In this document: in pieces, positions 1-6,502 of the stretch
How the letters are laid out: every line of letters starts with the position of its first letter
Numbering within the stretch: the stretch's first letter is position 1
Source of the DNA: Anaerolineaceae bacterium 46_22
GTDB lineage: Bacteria; Chloroflexota; Anaerolineae; Anaerolineales; Anaerolineaceae
Assembly: GCA_001508595.1 (NCBI GenBank)
Contig: LGHA01000035.1
Coordinates: 1-9,804, forward strand
Length of the DNA: 9,804 bases
Reading direction: 5' to 3'
Position numbers and translations under genes: made by a program
Notes under the pieces: generated by a model
What the model was told of the DNA's origin: nothing
The model's input: the letters and a program-made list of their open reading frames with translations, nothing else
The model's database searches: none

Positions 1-717
1 CAGATCAGTATGATCTTCCAGGACCCAATGACCTCGCTGAACCCGGTGATGACCATTGGCAAACAATTGTCAGAACCCCTGATGCTGCATCTAGACATGA
101 CGGAAACACAGGCGCGTAATCGTTCAATTGAGCTGCTTGAAATGGTAGGCATTCCACGGGCGGCAGACCGCCTGAAAGATTACCCCCACCAATATTCAGG
201 GGGCATGCGCCAGCGTGTGATGATTGCTATGGCGCTATCCTGCATGCCGCAAATTTTAATTGCTGACGAACCGACCACAGCCTTGGACGTAACCATCCAG
301 GCGCAGATTGTTGAATTGGTTATTCGACTGCGTGAAGAGCTGGGTATGGCAATTATCTGGATCACCCACGATCTCGGTGTTGTTGCCAGCATTGCAAATC
401 GTGTCTCAGTGATGTACGGCGGGTTTATTATCGAGGAGGCACCGGTAAAGACGCTTTATTCTGACCCGGCGCATCCCTATACGATCGGGCTGCTGCAAAG
501 CCTACCACGTATCCAGGAGAAGGGTAGAAAACGATTGTTTTCTATTGAAGGAATGCCGCCGACGCTTTTCCAAAAGCCGAGAGCGTGTCCATTTGCACCG
601 AGATGCCAGTTTGCGGTGGAACATTGTTGGGAAGAAAATCCACAGCTTGAATTGATTGGAGAAAATCACCGTGTCGCCTGTTGGGTTGATACAAGCACTG
701 GGAGAGAACGAAAATGA
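1..717 (+). CDS. dppD: Oligopeptide/dipeptide ABC transporter ATPase, DppD/OppD-like (5' partial)
   Basis: This is one of two cytoplasmic ATPases that power a peptide importer; the 5' end is outside the window. The reading frame is open from base 1, so the apparent ATG at base 10 is internal and lies in the middle of the ABC fold. Numbering from the window start, it shows the Q-loop (Gln7, QDPMTSLNP), the ABC signature YSGGMRQ (65-71), Walker B ILIADEP (85-91), a D-loop (ALD) and the switch histidine His123. The Walker A loop must lie upstream, and by family length roughly 90-100 residues are missing. The C-terminal oligo_HPY region is present (AHPYT, then Cys196, Cys202, Cys209 and Cys227). 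Four cysteines with this spacing hold a [4Fe-4S] cluster in characterised Dpp ATPases; here that is inferred. The stop codon overlaps the next start (ATGA), implying translational coupling. DppD versus OppD cannot be told from sequence alone, and the substrate is unknown. Confidence 0.95.
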   Translation, partial: QISMIFQDPMTSLNPVMTIGKQLSEPLMLHLDMTETQARNRSIELLEMVGIPRAADRLKDYPHQYSGGMRQRVMIAMALSCMPQILIADEPTTALDVTIQAQIVELVIRLREELGMAIIWITHDLGVVASIANRVSVMYGGFIIEEAPVKTLYSDPAHPYTIGLLQSLPRIQEKGRKRLFSIEGMPPTLFQKPRACPFAPRCQFAVEHCWEENPQLELIGENHRVACWVDTSTGRERK

Positions 718-1736
718 ATACCAACCAAGAAGCATTGATTCGTGTAGAAAACCTGGTCATGCATTTTCCAATCTATCGTGGTGTTATTCAGCGTCAGGTA
801 GGGGCGATTAGAGCTGTAGATGGCGTGACTTTTAGCGTAAGACGTGGCGAAACCCTGGGGCTTGTGGGAGAATCGGGCTGTGGAAAAACGACGGTTGGAC
901 GGACCATTCTTCAACTTTATCAACCAACTTCAGGGCATGTTTATTTTGAAGATATTGACCTGACCGAACTAAAACCTGAGCCTATGCGGCAGATGCGCCA
1001 GGAAATACAAATGATTTTCCAGGATCCTTATGCAAGTTTGAATCCCAGGATGACAGTCAGGGAGATTGTTGGGGAGCCCCTGGTTGTATTTGGATTAGCA
1101 AGCGGCAAAGAATTGGACCAGCGCGTTGCAGAACTGCTGGATTTAGTCAGCCTGGATCAAAGATATGCCGGCCGCTATCCGCACGAATTTTCAGGTGGGC
1201 AGCGTCAGCGGATTGGGGTGGCAAGGGCTTTAGCCATTAACCCCTCGTTTATTGTCTGTGATGAGCCTATTTCCGCCCTGGATGTGTCTATTCAAGCACA
1301 GATCGTTAATTTGTTGGAAGATTTGCAGAAGGAATTAAACTTAACTTATTTATTTATCGCGCATGACCTTTCCATGGTGCGTCACATCAGCGATCGGGTC
1401 GCTGTGATGTACCTGGGTAAGATCATGGAACTGGCTGACCGAAATGATGTTTATTACAATCCTTTACATCCCTATACAAAGGCGCTGCTGTCTTCCATTC
1501 CAGTGCCGGATCCCGAGTTTTATGAGGAACATCAGCGGATTGTCCTGGAGGGTGATGTGCCCTCACCAGCCAACCCACCATCTGGCTGTCGTTTTAGAAC
1601 GCGCTGCCCCATTGCAGATGAACATTGCGCTGAAGTGATACCTGAACTTCGTGAAATTTCACCCGGGCATTTTGTTGCTTGTATCAAAGTCGACGAAAAA
1701 GATCTGAAAAAGGAGGTGGTAGATCCGGATAGATAA
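714..1736 (+). CDS. dppF: Oligopeptide/dipeptide ABC transporter ATPase, DppF/OppF-like
   Basis: This is the second, complete ATPase of the importer, expected to form a heterodimer with the preceding one under the DppB/DppC channel. The 340 residues match the usual family length. Visible motifs are Walker A GESGCGKT (52-59), Q-loop Gln103 ([11 protein letters not shown]), signature FSGGQRQR (159-166), Walker B FIVCDEP (179-185) with catalytic Glu184, D-loop SALD, and switch His217 (IAHD). The oligo_HPY tail has NPLHPYT (249-255) followed by Cys292, Cys298, Cys305 and Cys323, the same putative iron-sulfur set as in its partner. The ATG sits inside the upstream stop (ATGA, 4-base overlap), which supports this start and coupled translation. 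A 58-base gap separates it from the substrate-binding protein gene. OppF is the alternative name. Confidence 0.96.
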   Translation: MNTNQEALIRVENLVMHFPIYRGVIQRQVGAIRAVDGVTFSVRRGETLGLVGESGCGKTTVGRTILQLYQPTSGHVYFEDIDLTELKPEPMRQMRQEIQMIFQDPYASLNPRMTVREIVGEPLVVFGLASGKELDQRVAELLDLVSLDQRYAGRYPHEFSGGQRQRIGVARALAINPSFIVCDEPISALDVSIQAQIVNLLEDLQKELNLTYLFIAHDLSMVRHISDRVAVMYLGKIMELADRNDVYYNPLHPYTKALLSSIPVPDPEFYEEHQRIVLEGDVPSPANPPSGCRFRTRCPIADEHCAEVIPELREISPGHFVACIKVDEKDLKKEVVDPDR

Positions 1737-1794
1737 AATTTGGTGTTCGTATTGATTCGGTAACAATTTAATTTCTCTATAGGAGGAGAAAACC

Positions 1795-3846
1795 ATGAAA
1801 AAACTATATTTTCTAATTGCTCTATTGATGGTCGCAAGCTTGATTATTTCATCTTGTACACCAACAACTGAAGCACCAACCGTAGAAGAGCCGGAAGTCG
1901 AAGAGCCGGAAGTCGAAGAGCCGGTAGTTGAGGAACCGGAAGTTGAAGAACCGGAAGCTGAGCCAGTTGCTTTGAACCCCTACCTTGGGTCCAATAAATT
2001 GGATGGGAACGGCGTTCCACCAACATTCTTCGATGATGTTCACGTTCGCAGAGGTTTTGCCTATGCATTTGATGCCAGCATCGTTGTCGATGAAGTTTAT
2101 ATGGGTGAAGCTGTTCAGTCCAAGGTTCTCTCACTGCCTGGTATGCCCGGCTATGATCCCGATGCACCATTCTATTCCTTTGACCCGGAAAAAGCGGCAG
2201 AGGAATTCAAACTGGCTGATGTCGATAAAGATGGCATTCCCGCTGGTGAAGACCCGGATGATATCTGGGAGATGGGTTTCAGGTTGCAGATGCTTTACAA
2301 CTCGGGCAACACCACTCGACAAATCTATGCCGAAATTCTACAGGCTAACCTGGCTGAAATCAACGAGAAATTCGTTGTTGAAGTGTTGGGTTTGCCGTGG
2401 CCAGCTTATTTGACTGCCCAACGAGCCTATAAGATCCCGATCATGACCGGCGGCTGGTTGGAAGATATTCATGACGCGCACAACTGGTACCAGCCCTACA
2501 CAACCGGTACTTATGGCGCTCGCCAGCAGCTTCCTGAAGATCTGAAAGCACAATTTAAGGTTTTGCTTGATGAAGGTGTGTCATTGGTGGATCCGGAAGC
2601 ACGGCATGAGGTTTACCAGGAATTTAACCAGCTTTACTTTGATGAATCGGTTGGCGTACCTGTCGTTCTGGCAACCTCCCATGGTTACGAGCAGAAGTGG
2701 GTTGAAGGCCGCGTTTTGAACCCCATTTTCTCAGCTGATGTTTACAAGACCATATATGAAACTGAAGAATCTCCTGATCCTGGTACCATTACAGTTGCCT
2801 CTATTGGTGACCCACTGGTGCTAGACCCGGCAGCTTGCTATGACACCGCCAGTGGTGAGGTCCTGCAAAACGTTTATGAGACCCTGGTTTTCTATGACGG
2901 CATCAGGACCGATCAGTTTGTGCCTCAATTAGCTGAATCCTGGGAAGTCTCTGACGACGGCACCGTGTGGACCTTCAATATCCGCGAGGGTGTGACGTTC
3001 CATGAAGGCGGCGATTTGACCCCGTCTGATGTGGCTTATTCCTTCCAGCGCGGCCTCCTGCAAGGTGGTTATTCAACCCCGCAGTGGCTTTTGGCTGAAC
3101 CCTTCCTGGGTGTTGGCGTTGATGACATCACCGGTATTGTGGATGACTTTGCTTCCGCTGATGACCGTGAATCATTGATGGCTAACGATCCCCAGGTGTT
3201 GATCGATGCCTGCGAGACCGTTAAATCCAAGATTGTTGCCGATGACGAAGCCGGCACAGTCACCATGACCCTTGCTCAGCCCTGGGGACCCTTCCTGGCG
3301 ACCATTGCCAATAACTGGGGTGCAGTCATGGACATGGAATGGGTCGTTGAAAACGGCGGTTGGGACGGCACCTGCGAAACATGGCAGAATTACTACTCCA
3401 TGGCTGATGCTGACAATCCTTTCAGGGCAATTACCAACGGCACTGGTGCTTACGAGCTTGATCACTGGACACCAGACCAGGAAGTCATCCTGACAGCCTT
3501 TGAGGGTTATTGGGGTGAGCCTGCATTAACTGAGCGTGTTGCCCTGCTGAACATTTCGGAATTTGGCACTCGCTTTGCCATGCTCCAGGCTGGTGATGCG
3601 GATATCATCTATGTCCCCGCAGAGAACCGTGCAGCAGTTGACCCGATGGTCGGCGAAATTGCCATTTACAACCCGGAAACCAATGCATATGATGATCCCG
3701 TTCCGGTCTGCTCTATTGATACAACCAGGCTTGGGATTGATCGTTTTGAAATTTGTGACGAACCCAACGATCAACCATTGACACTGTACTTTGGTCGACC
3801 TGGTTTGAGCCAGGATGTGATCCTATTCAACTTTAATATTCAGTAG
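1795..3846 (+). CDS. Peptide ABC transporter substrate-binding lipoprotein (SBP_bac_5), apparently circularly permuted
   Basis: This extracytoplasmic solute receptor belongs to a peptide/nickel-type ABC importer. A strong Shine-Dalgarno (AGGAGG, 1781-1786, 8-base spacing) fixes the ATG. Residues 1-20 form a lipoprotein signal peptide with lipobox ISSC (lipidated Cys21). Residues 31-55 are five EEPEV-type repeats forming an acidic linker. The mature fold is out of order. Residues 60-322 resemble what is normally the C-terminal part: the VRRGFAYAFD helix at 84-93, LPGMPGYD at 114-121, a FDPEKAAEEFKLA-type motif at 129-141, GWLEDIHD at 220-227, ending NPIFSADVYKTIYE. Residues 323-683 resemble the normal N-terminal part: TITVASIGDP at 331-340, the family signature VPQLAESW...DDGT at 376-390, REGVTFHEGG at 397-406, ending ILFNFNIQ. 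That last strand normally runs straight into the segment found here at residue 61. The total length after the linker (about 625) fits one SBP, not two. Frame is intact with no internal stop, so the protein could be functional. An assembly error is the main alternative. Family identity is secure; the permutation is inferred from remembered motif order. Confidence 0.9.
   Translation: MKKLYFLIALLMVASLIISSCTPTTEAPTVEEPEVEEPEVEEPVVEEPEVEEPEAEPVALNPYLGSNKLDGNGVPPTFFDDVHVRRGFAYAFDASIVVDEVYMGEAVQSKVLSLPGMPGYDPDAPFYSFDPEKAAEEFKLADVDKDGIPAGEDPDDIWEMGFRLQMLYNSGNTTRQIYAEILQANLAEINEKFVVEVLGLPWPAYLTAQRAYKIPIMTGGWLEDIHDAHNWYQPYTTGTYGARQQLPEDLKAQFKVLLDEGVSLVDPEARHEVYQEFNQLYFDESVGVPVVLATSHGYEQKWVEGRVLNPIFSADVYKTIYETEESPDPGTITVASIGDPLVLDPAACYDTASGEVLQNVYETLVFYDGIRTDQFVPQLAESWEVSDDGTVWTFNIREGVTFHEGGDLTPSDVAYSFQRGLLQGGYSTPQWLLAEPFLGVGVDDITGIVDDFASADDRESLMANDPQVLIDACETVKSKIVADDEAGTVTMTLAQPWGPFLATIANNWGAVMDMEWVVENGGWDGTCETWQNYYSMADADNPFRAITNGTGAYELDHWTPDQEVILTAFEGYWGEPALTERVALLNISEFGTRFAMLQAGDADIIYVPAENRAAVDPMVGEIAIYNPETNAYDDPVPVCSIDTTRLGIDRFEICDEPNDQPLTLYFGRPGLSQDVILFNFNIQ
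1885..1959 (+). repeat. Five tandem 15-base repeats encoding the EEPEV linker
   Basis: Five consecutive 15-base units start at 1885, 1900, 1915, 1930 and 1945, with consensus GAAGAGCCGGAAGTC. The first two are identical and the later ones diverge at a few, largely synonymous positions. They encode EEPEV, EEPEV, EEPVV, EEPEV and EEPEA, a flexible acidic spacer between the lipidated cysteine and the binding domain. Such arrays can gain or lose units by slippage, always in frame because the unit is 15 bases. The array ends 12 bases before the first junction of the rearranged substrate-binding domain (about base 1972). Confidence 0.92.
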
Positions 3847-3872
3847 GATTTCACGTCTGACAATTGAATAAA

Positions 3873-3902
3873 AGGTGCGGGAACTGTGAGGTTCCCGCAC
3901 CT
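3873..3902 (+). terminator. Perfect 12-bp hairpin after the substrate-binding protein gene (possible attenuator/terminator)
   Basis: AGGTGCGGGAAC (3873-3884) pairs perfectly with GTTCCCGCACCT (3891-3902) around a 6-base loop TGTGAG. The first T-run (3911-3915) begins 8 bases after the stem rather than directly against it, so this is not a textbook intrinsic terminator. It more likely stabilises the 3' end of the SBP message or partly attenuates read-through. That would give more SBP than permease, a common expression pattern in binding-protein operons. The structure is seen directly; the function is inferred. Confidence 0.7.
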
Positions 3903-3910
3903 GCACCAGG

Positions 3911-3967
3911 TTTTTCTCTTCGGAATGATTAGAAAGATGCAGATTCCGCTCATTCCGAAAAGAAAAA
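3911..3967 (+). repeat. 18-base inverted repeat upstream of dppB
   Basis: TTTTTCTCTTCGGAATGA (3911-3928) matches the reverse complement of 3950-3967 at 17 of 18 positions, around a 21-base loop. The outer part pairs a T-rich left arm with an A-rich right arm, and the core is CGGAATGA/TCATTCCG. The T-rich left arm is also the only candidate U-tract for the preceding hairpin, so the two structures share bases that matter to both. The right arm ends 6 bases before the dppB Shine-Dalgarno (GAGAGG, 3974-3979). It may influence read-through, RNA processing or dppB translation. It could also be a repeated extragenic element, which one window cannot show. Confidence 0.75.
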
Positions 3968-3985
3968 TAGTTTGAGAGGTTAAGA

Positions 3986-5062
3986 ATGACAAATTATATC
4001 ATTCGTCGTTTACTGCTTGTACCCGTCTTGCTGGTTGGGGTGAGCTTAATTATTTTTGGTATGCTCCAACTACTTGGTCCAGTCGAGCGTTCAGCGCTGT
4101 ATGTCGTCGATTTCCCCAAAAATGAAAAGCAAATTGACGCCGTGATCAAAAAATATGGTTTGGACGACCCATTTTTTGTGCAGTATTGGCACTGGCTGGT
4201 GGGTGTTACAAAACCAGATACACAAGGCAACATGGTGCGTGATGGGGGGATCCTGTTTGGTGATTTTGGTTATTCCAGAACGGCTTCACAAGATGTTATT
4301 GATATTATTAAGAACAGGTTTCCAAATACAGTTGACCTGGCGTTATGGACCATTTATCCCATGCTTTCTGTTGGGATTTGGATGGGCGTCAAGGCGGCGG
4401 TGAATCAGAATAAATTCTTTGACCAGGCGGCACGAATTTACAGTATTATTGGCACCTCTTTTCCAACTTTTGTATTTGGCTTGTTGTTGTTGATGCTCCT
4501 CTACGCGAATAACCAATGGTTCCTTCCCGGTAAGATGTCTCCCTGGGTAGATATATTAATCCGCTCTGATGAGGGATTCAGGCAATATACCCACTTGCTC
4601 TCCATTGATGCCCTGTTGAATTTAAGGTTTGATGTTTTCTGGGATGCCTTACGACACATGATTATGCCCATTATCACCCTTTCCTATATCAGCTGGGCGA
4701 CCTTTGTCCGTGTAACCCGCTCATCAATGCTGGAAACGCTGCGCATGGATTATGTTACGACGGCAAGATCGAAAGGTTTGCCGGAAAGAGTTGTGATAAA
4801 TGAACACGCCCGACCCAACGCGATGTTGCCAGTTGTCACGATGATGGGATCCAGTATTGTTGGGCTGCTGGGTGGGATTGTGATTACTGAAACGGTATTT
4901 AATTACCCCGGGATTGGCAAGGCAGCAGCAGACGCAGCGTCCCAGCTTGATGTGGTGACCATTCTTGGTTTGGCGATATTTACGGGTTTAATCCTGATCC
5001 TTTCCAACCTGGTTGTTGATATTCTTTATGCGTTTATCGATCCCCGTGTCCGTCTCTCTTAA
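3986..5062 (+). CDS. dppB: Peptide ABC transporter permease, DppB/OppB-like
   Basis: This inner-membrane subunit of the peptide importer pairs with DppC to form the translocation channel. The 358-residue protein starts with the typical MTNYIIRRLLLVPVLLVGVS segment (first membrane helix about 7-30). Further hydrophobic helices lie at about 115-137, 150-173, 225-243, 288-308 and 325-348. The EAA loop that docks onto the ATPases is at about 256-285 (YVTTARSKGLPERVV then HARPNAMLPVV), and the C-terminal signature ETVFNYPGIGK is at 302-312. It ends AFIDPRVRLS, as is usual. A GAGAGG Shine-Dalgarno lies 6 bases upstream. The long extracytoplasmic region between the first two helices (31-114) has the family's FGDFGYS motif (91-97). 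The gene is separated from the SBP gene by 139 bases holding two hairpins, so its expression may be lower than that of the SBP. Confidence 0.96.
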   Translation: MTNYIIRRLLLVPVLLVGVSLIIFGMLQLLGPVERSALYVVDFPKNEKQIDAVIKKYGLDDPFFVQYWHWLVGVTKPDTQGNMVRDGGILFGDFGYSRTASQDVIDIIKNRFPNTVDLALWTIYPMLSVGIWMGVKAAVNQNKFFDQAARIYSIIGTSFPTFVFGLLLLMLLYANNQWFLPGKMSPWVDILIRSDEGFRQYTHLLSIDALLNLRFDVFWDALRHMIMPIITLSYISWATFVRVTRSSMLETLRMDYVTTARSKGLPERVVINEHARPNAMLPVVTMMGSSIVGLLGGIVITETVFNYPGIGKAAADAASQLDVVTILGLAIFTGLILILSNLVVDILYAFIDPRVRLS

Positions 5063-5071
5063 GGAGTATGT

Positions 5072-6115
5072 ATGACTGAAATGAAAACTATCCCAACTGG
5101 AGACAATAAGTTACTAAAAGAAACACTGTCCGACCGAAAAATTAGCTGGTTAGAACGCTTCCTAGGACCCGATAATTACCGGATTGTGACGGGATTGGTC
5201 AAAACGCCTGCTTCGATTGTTGGGTTTATTCTGATTTTTACTTTTATATTGATTGCGATTTTTGCACCGGTGATCGCTCCCCCGGTGGGGAATGATCCCA
5301 TGAAGATTCCCCGTGATGGTTTCAGCGGTGAGCCACAACCGCCGGGATCACCGTGGGAAAGGAATGTTCCTGAAATTCCCTTCTGGTATACACCCCTTAC
5401 CGGCAACGAGGAATGGGTTCACTTACTTGGGACGGCTCAAGGTCAATATGATATTTTTTACAGCATTATTTGGGGAACCCGGACAGCCTTCCGGACCGGT
5501 ATTATTGTTGTGATTACAACAGTAGTGATCGGCGTCATCCTGGGTTCAACCGCTGCCTATTATGGCGGTTGGGTGGATAACCTGATCATGAGGATTACCG
5601 ATATCTTTATGATACTGCCATACATCATGATGGCGTTGATTTTCTCATCCGTTCTAACGCCGATTTTAGGAAGAAGCCTTCTGCCTCCAATGATTGCCAT
5701 GATCACGTTTAGCTGGATGGGATATGCCCGTATCATTCGGTCTGATATCCTTTCCATCAAAGAGCGCGATTTTGTGTTGGCAGCTAAGGCATCGGGTGTG
5801 AAGAATGGTCGAATTCTCTTCAAACACATCCTGCCAAATGCGATTTTCCCAACACTTGTTCTGGCATCCCTGGGGGTTGGTGACGTTGTTCTCGGCTTTG
5901 CAGCGCTTTCCTTCCTTGGCATCGGGACTGAAATTGGTTACGCGGATTGGGGACAGGTACTTAGTTTCGCCAGAAACTGGATCACCGTATTGGACCGCTA
6001 CTGGTTTATTGTGATTTATCCGGGTCTTACCTTGACGCTGTTTGTGATGGGATGGAACTTGGTGGGTGATGCTTTGCGTGATGTCCTTGACCCCCGAATG
6101 CGCGGAAAATCATAA
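5072..6115 (+). CDS. dppC: Peptide ABC transporter permease, DppC/OppC-like
   Basis: This is the second channel subunit of the importer, 347 residues. The first helix is at about 47-69 (IVGFILIFTFILIAIFAPVI), with further helices at about 141-164, 175-197, 203-220, 262-283 and 310-331. The EAA loop is clear at about 233-261 (DFVLAAKASGVKNGRILF, KHILPNAIFP). The usual ending appears as GDALRDVLDPRM. The loop after helix 1 is long (about 70-130) and carries HLLGTAQGQYDIFYSIIWGTR (117-137) in place of the commoner LGTDxxGRDVLSRLIYGAR, so the Asp and Arg of the consensus are replaced by Ala and Gln. AAGGAG overlaps the dppB stop and lies 5 bases before this ATG, indicating coupled translation. 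This is the last recognisable gene of the transporter operon, and no clear intrinsic terminator follows. Confidence 0.95.
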   Translation: MTEMKTIPTGDNKLLKETLSDRKISWLERFLGPDNYRIVTGLVKTPASIVGFILIFTFILIAIFAPVIAPPVGNDPMKIPRDGFSGEPQPPGSPWERNVPEIPFWYTPLTGNEEWVHLLGTAQGQYDIFYSIIWGTRTAFRTGIIVVITTVVIGVILGSTAAYYGGWVDNLIMRITDIFMILPYIMMALIFSSVLTPILGRSLLPPMIAMITFSWMGYARIIRSDILSIKERDFVLAAKASGVKNGRILFKHILPNAIFPTLVLASLGVGDVVLGFAALSFLGIGTEIGYADWGQVLSFARNWITVLDRYWFIVIYPGLTLTLFVMGWNLVGDALRDVLDPRMRGKS

Positions 6116-6170
6116 ATTCGAGTTCTTTCTTTCAACTAAAGAATTGCCCAGACAAATTCGCCATATTTTG

Positions 6171-6183
6171 GGTTAAATTAACC
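6171..6183. other. Short palindrome GGTTAA-A-TTAACC
   Basis: A perfect 6-base inverted repeat with a single central base lies between dppC and the tRNA promoter, about 36 bases upstream of the -35 box. It could be a small operator site or chance in AT-rich DNA. The remaining sequence from 6116 to 6218 shows no coding potential and only a weak TTCTTT/AAAGAA stem just after dppC. Confidence 0.3.
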
Positions 6184-6218
6184 GTTTTGCTTGCTGCTTG
6201 TAACGCATCAAGAATGGT

Positions 6219-6247
6219 TTGGATGTTTGATTAAAATGTGTTAGAAT
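6219..6247 (+). promoter_or_regulatory. Sigma70-type promoter for tRNA-Gln
   Basis: A -35 box TTGGAT (6219-6224) and a -10 box TAGAAT (6242-6247) are separated by exactly 17 bases. Each differs from consensus at one or two positions. The predicted start of transcription is near 6254, giving a leader of about 8 bases before the mature tRNA 5' end at 6262. This is the best promoter match found in the window. Confidence 0.7.
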
Positions 6248-6261
6248 CATGTCTATCATTC

Positions 6262-6335
6262 TGGGGCATGGTGCAATGGCAGCACAGCGGACTTTGAATC
6301 CGTTGATCCAGGTTCGAATCCTGGTGCCCCGGCCA
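6262..6335 (+). tRNA. trnQ: tRNA-Gln (anticodon TTG)
   Basis: A complete 74-base cloverleaf. The acceptor arm TGGGGCA pairs with TGCCCCG, with a weak U1-G72 pair, as is common for tRNA-Gln, which favours an easily opened first pair. The D-arm is GTGC/GCAC. The anticodon stem GCGGA/TCCGT encloses loop CTTTGAA, giving anticodon UUG, which reads CAA and CAG by wobble. The T-arm CCAGG/CCTGG encloses TTCGAAT. The discriminator base is G, a glutamine identity feature, and the 3' CCA is encoded in the gene. It stands alone between the transporter operon and glmU with its own promoter. No flanking duplicated 3' end suggestive of an integrated element is visible. Confidence 0.98.
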
Positions 6336-6502
6336 CTTATAAAGAAAGCATTGAGTACTCAAGAATCAATTGACCCTGATAGACGAAACATGAACCAGGC
6401 TTTGGGTGTGTTTTTATTCCCAGAGCGTGGTTTTGCATTTAATTTTCAGGGATTTCCCCAAGAATTTTTGTTGAAAACGAAACGGTTGAAGGATATGAGA
6501 TT
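6336..6502 (+). other. Non-coding stretch between tRNA-Gln and glmU, with a 12-base palindrome
   Basis: These 167 bases hold no convincing gene. A perfect palindrome TTGAGTACTCAA lies at 6351-6362, 15 bases after the tRNA end, but has no T-run to make it a terminator. T-rich stretches follow at 6411-6416 and 6464-6469. The glmU Shine-Dalgarno is GAAGGA at 6488-6493. No well-spaced glmU promoter was found, so glmU may be read partly from the tRNA promoter, or its promoter may be too divergent to see. Confidence 0.45.

Noticed and set aside
1844..2170. A 108-codon minus-strand open frame opposite the SBP start
   Set aside because: It is a shadow of the EEPEV repeats and coding strand; the reversed translation is low-complexity Leu/Arg/Pro sequence with no domain.
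1795..3846. The SBP as a fusion of two complete tandem receptors
   Set aside because: Each half carries different, complementary family motifs with no internal duplication, and about 625 residues after the linker fit a single receptor of this long type.
5560..5922. A 120-codon minus-strand open frame inside dppC
   Set aside because: It lies wholly opposite the clear DppC EAA-loop region and has no recognisable motif or own ribosome-binding site.
6262..6335. tRNA-Gln as an integration site for a mobile element
   Set aside because: No integrase, no repeated tRNA 3' end and no foreign-looking cargo are visible on either side in the window.
6471..6499. TTGAAA-17-TATGAG as a glmU promoter
   Set aside because: Transcription would begin at or after the glmU ATG and skip its Shine-Dalgarno, so it cannot be the main promoter.
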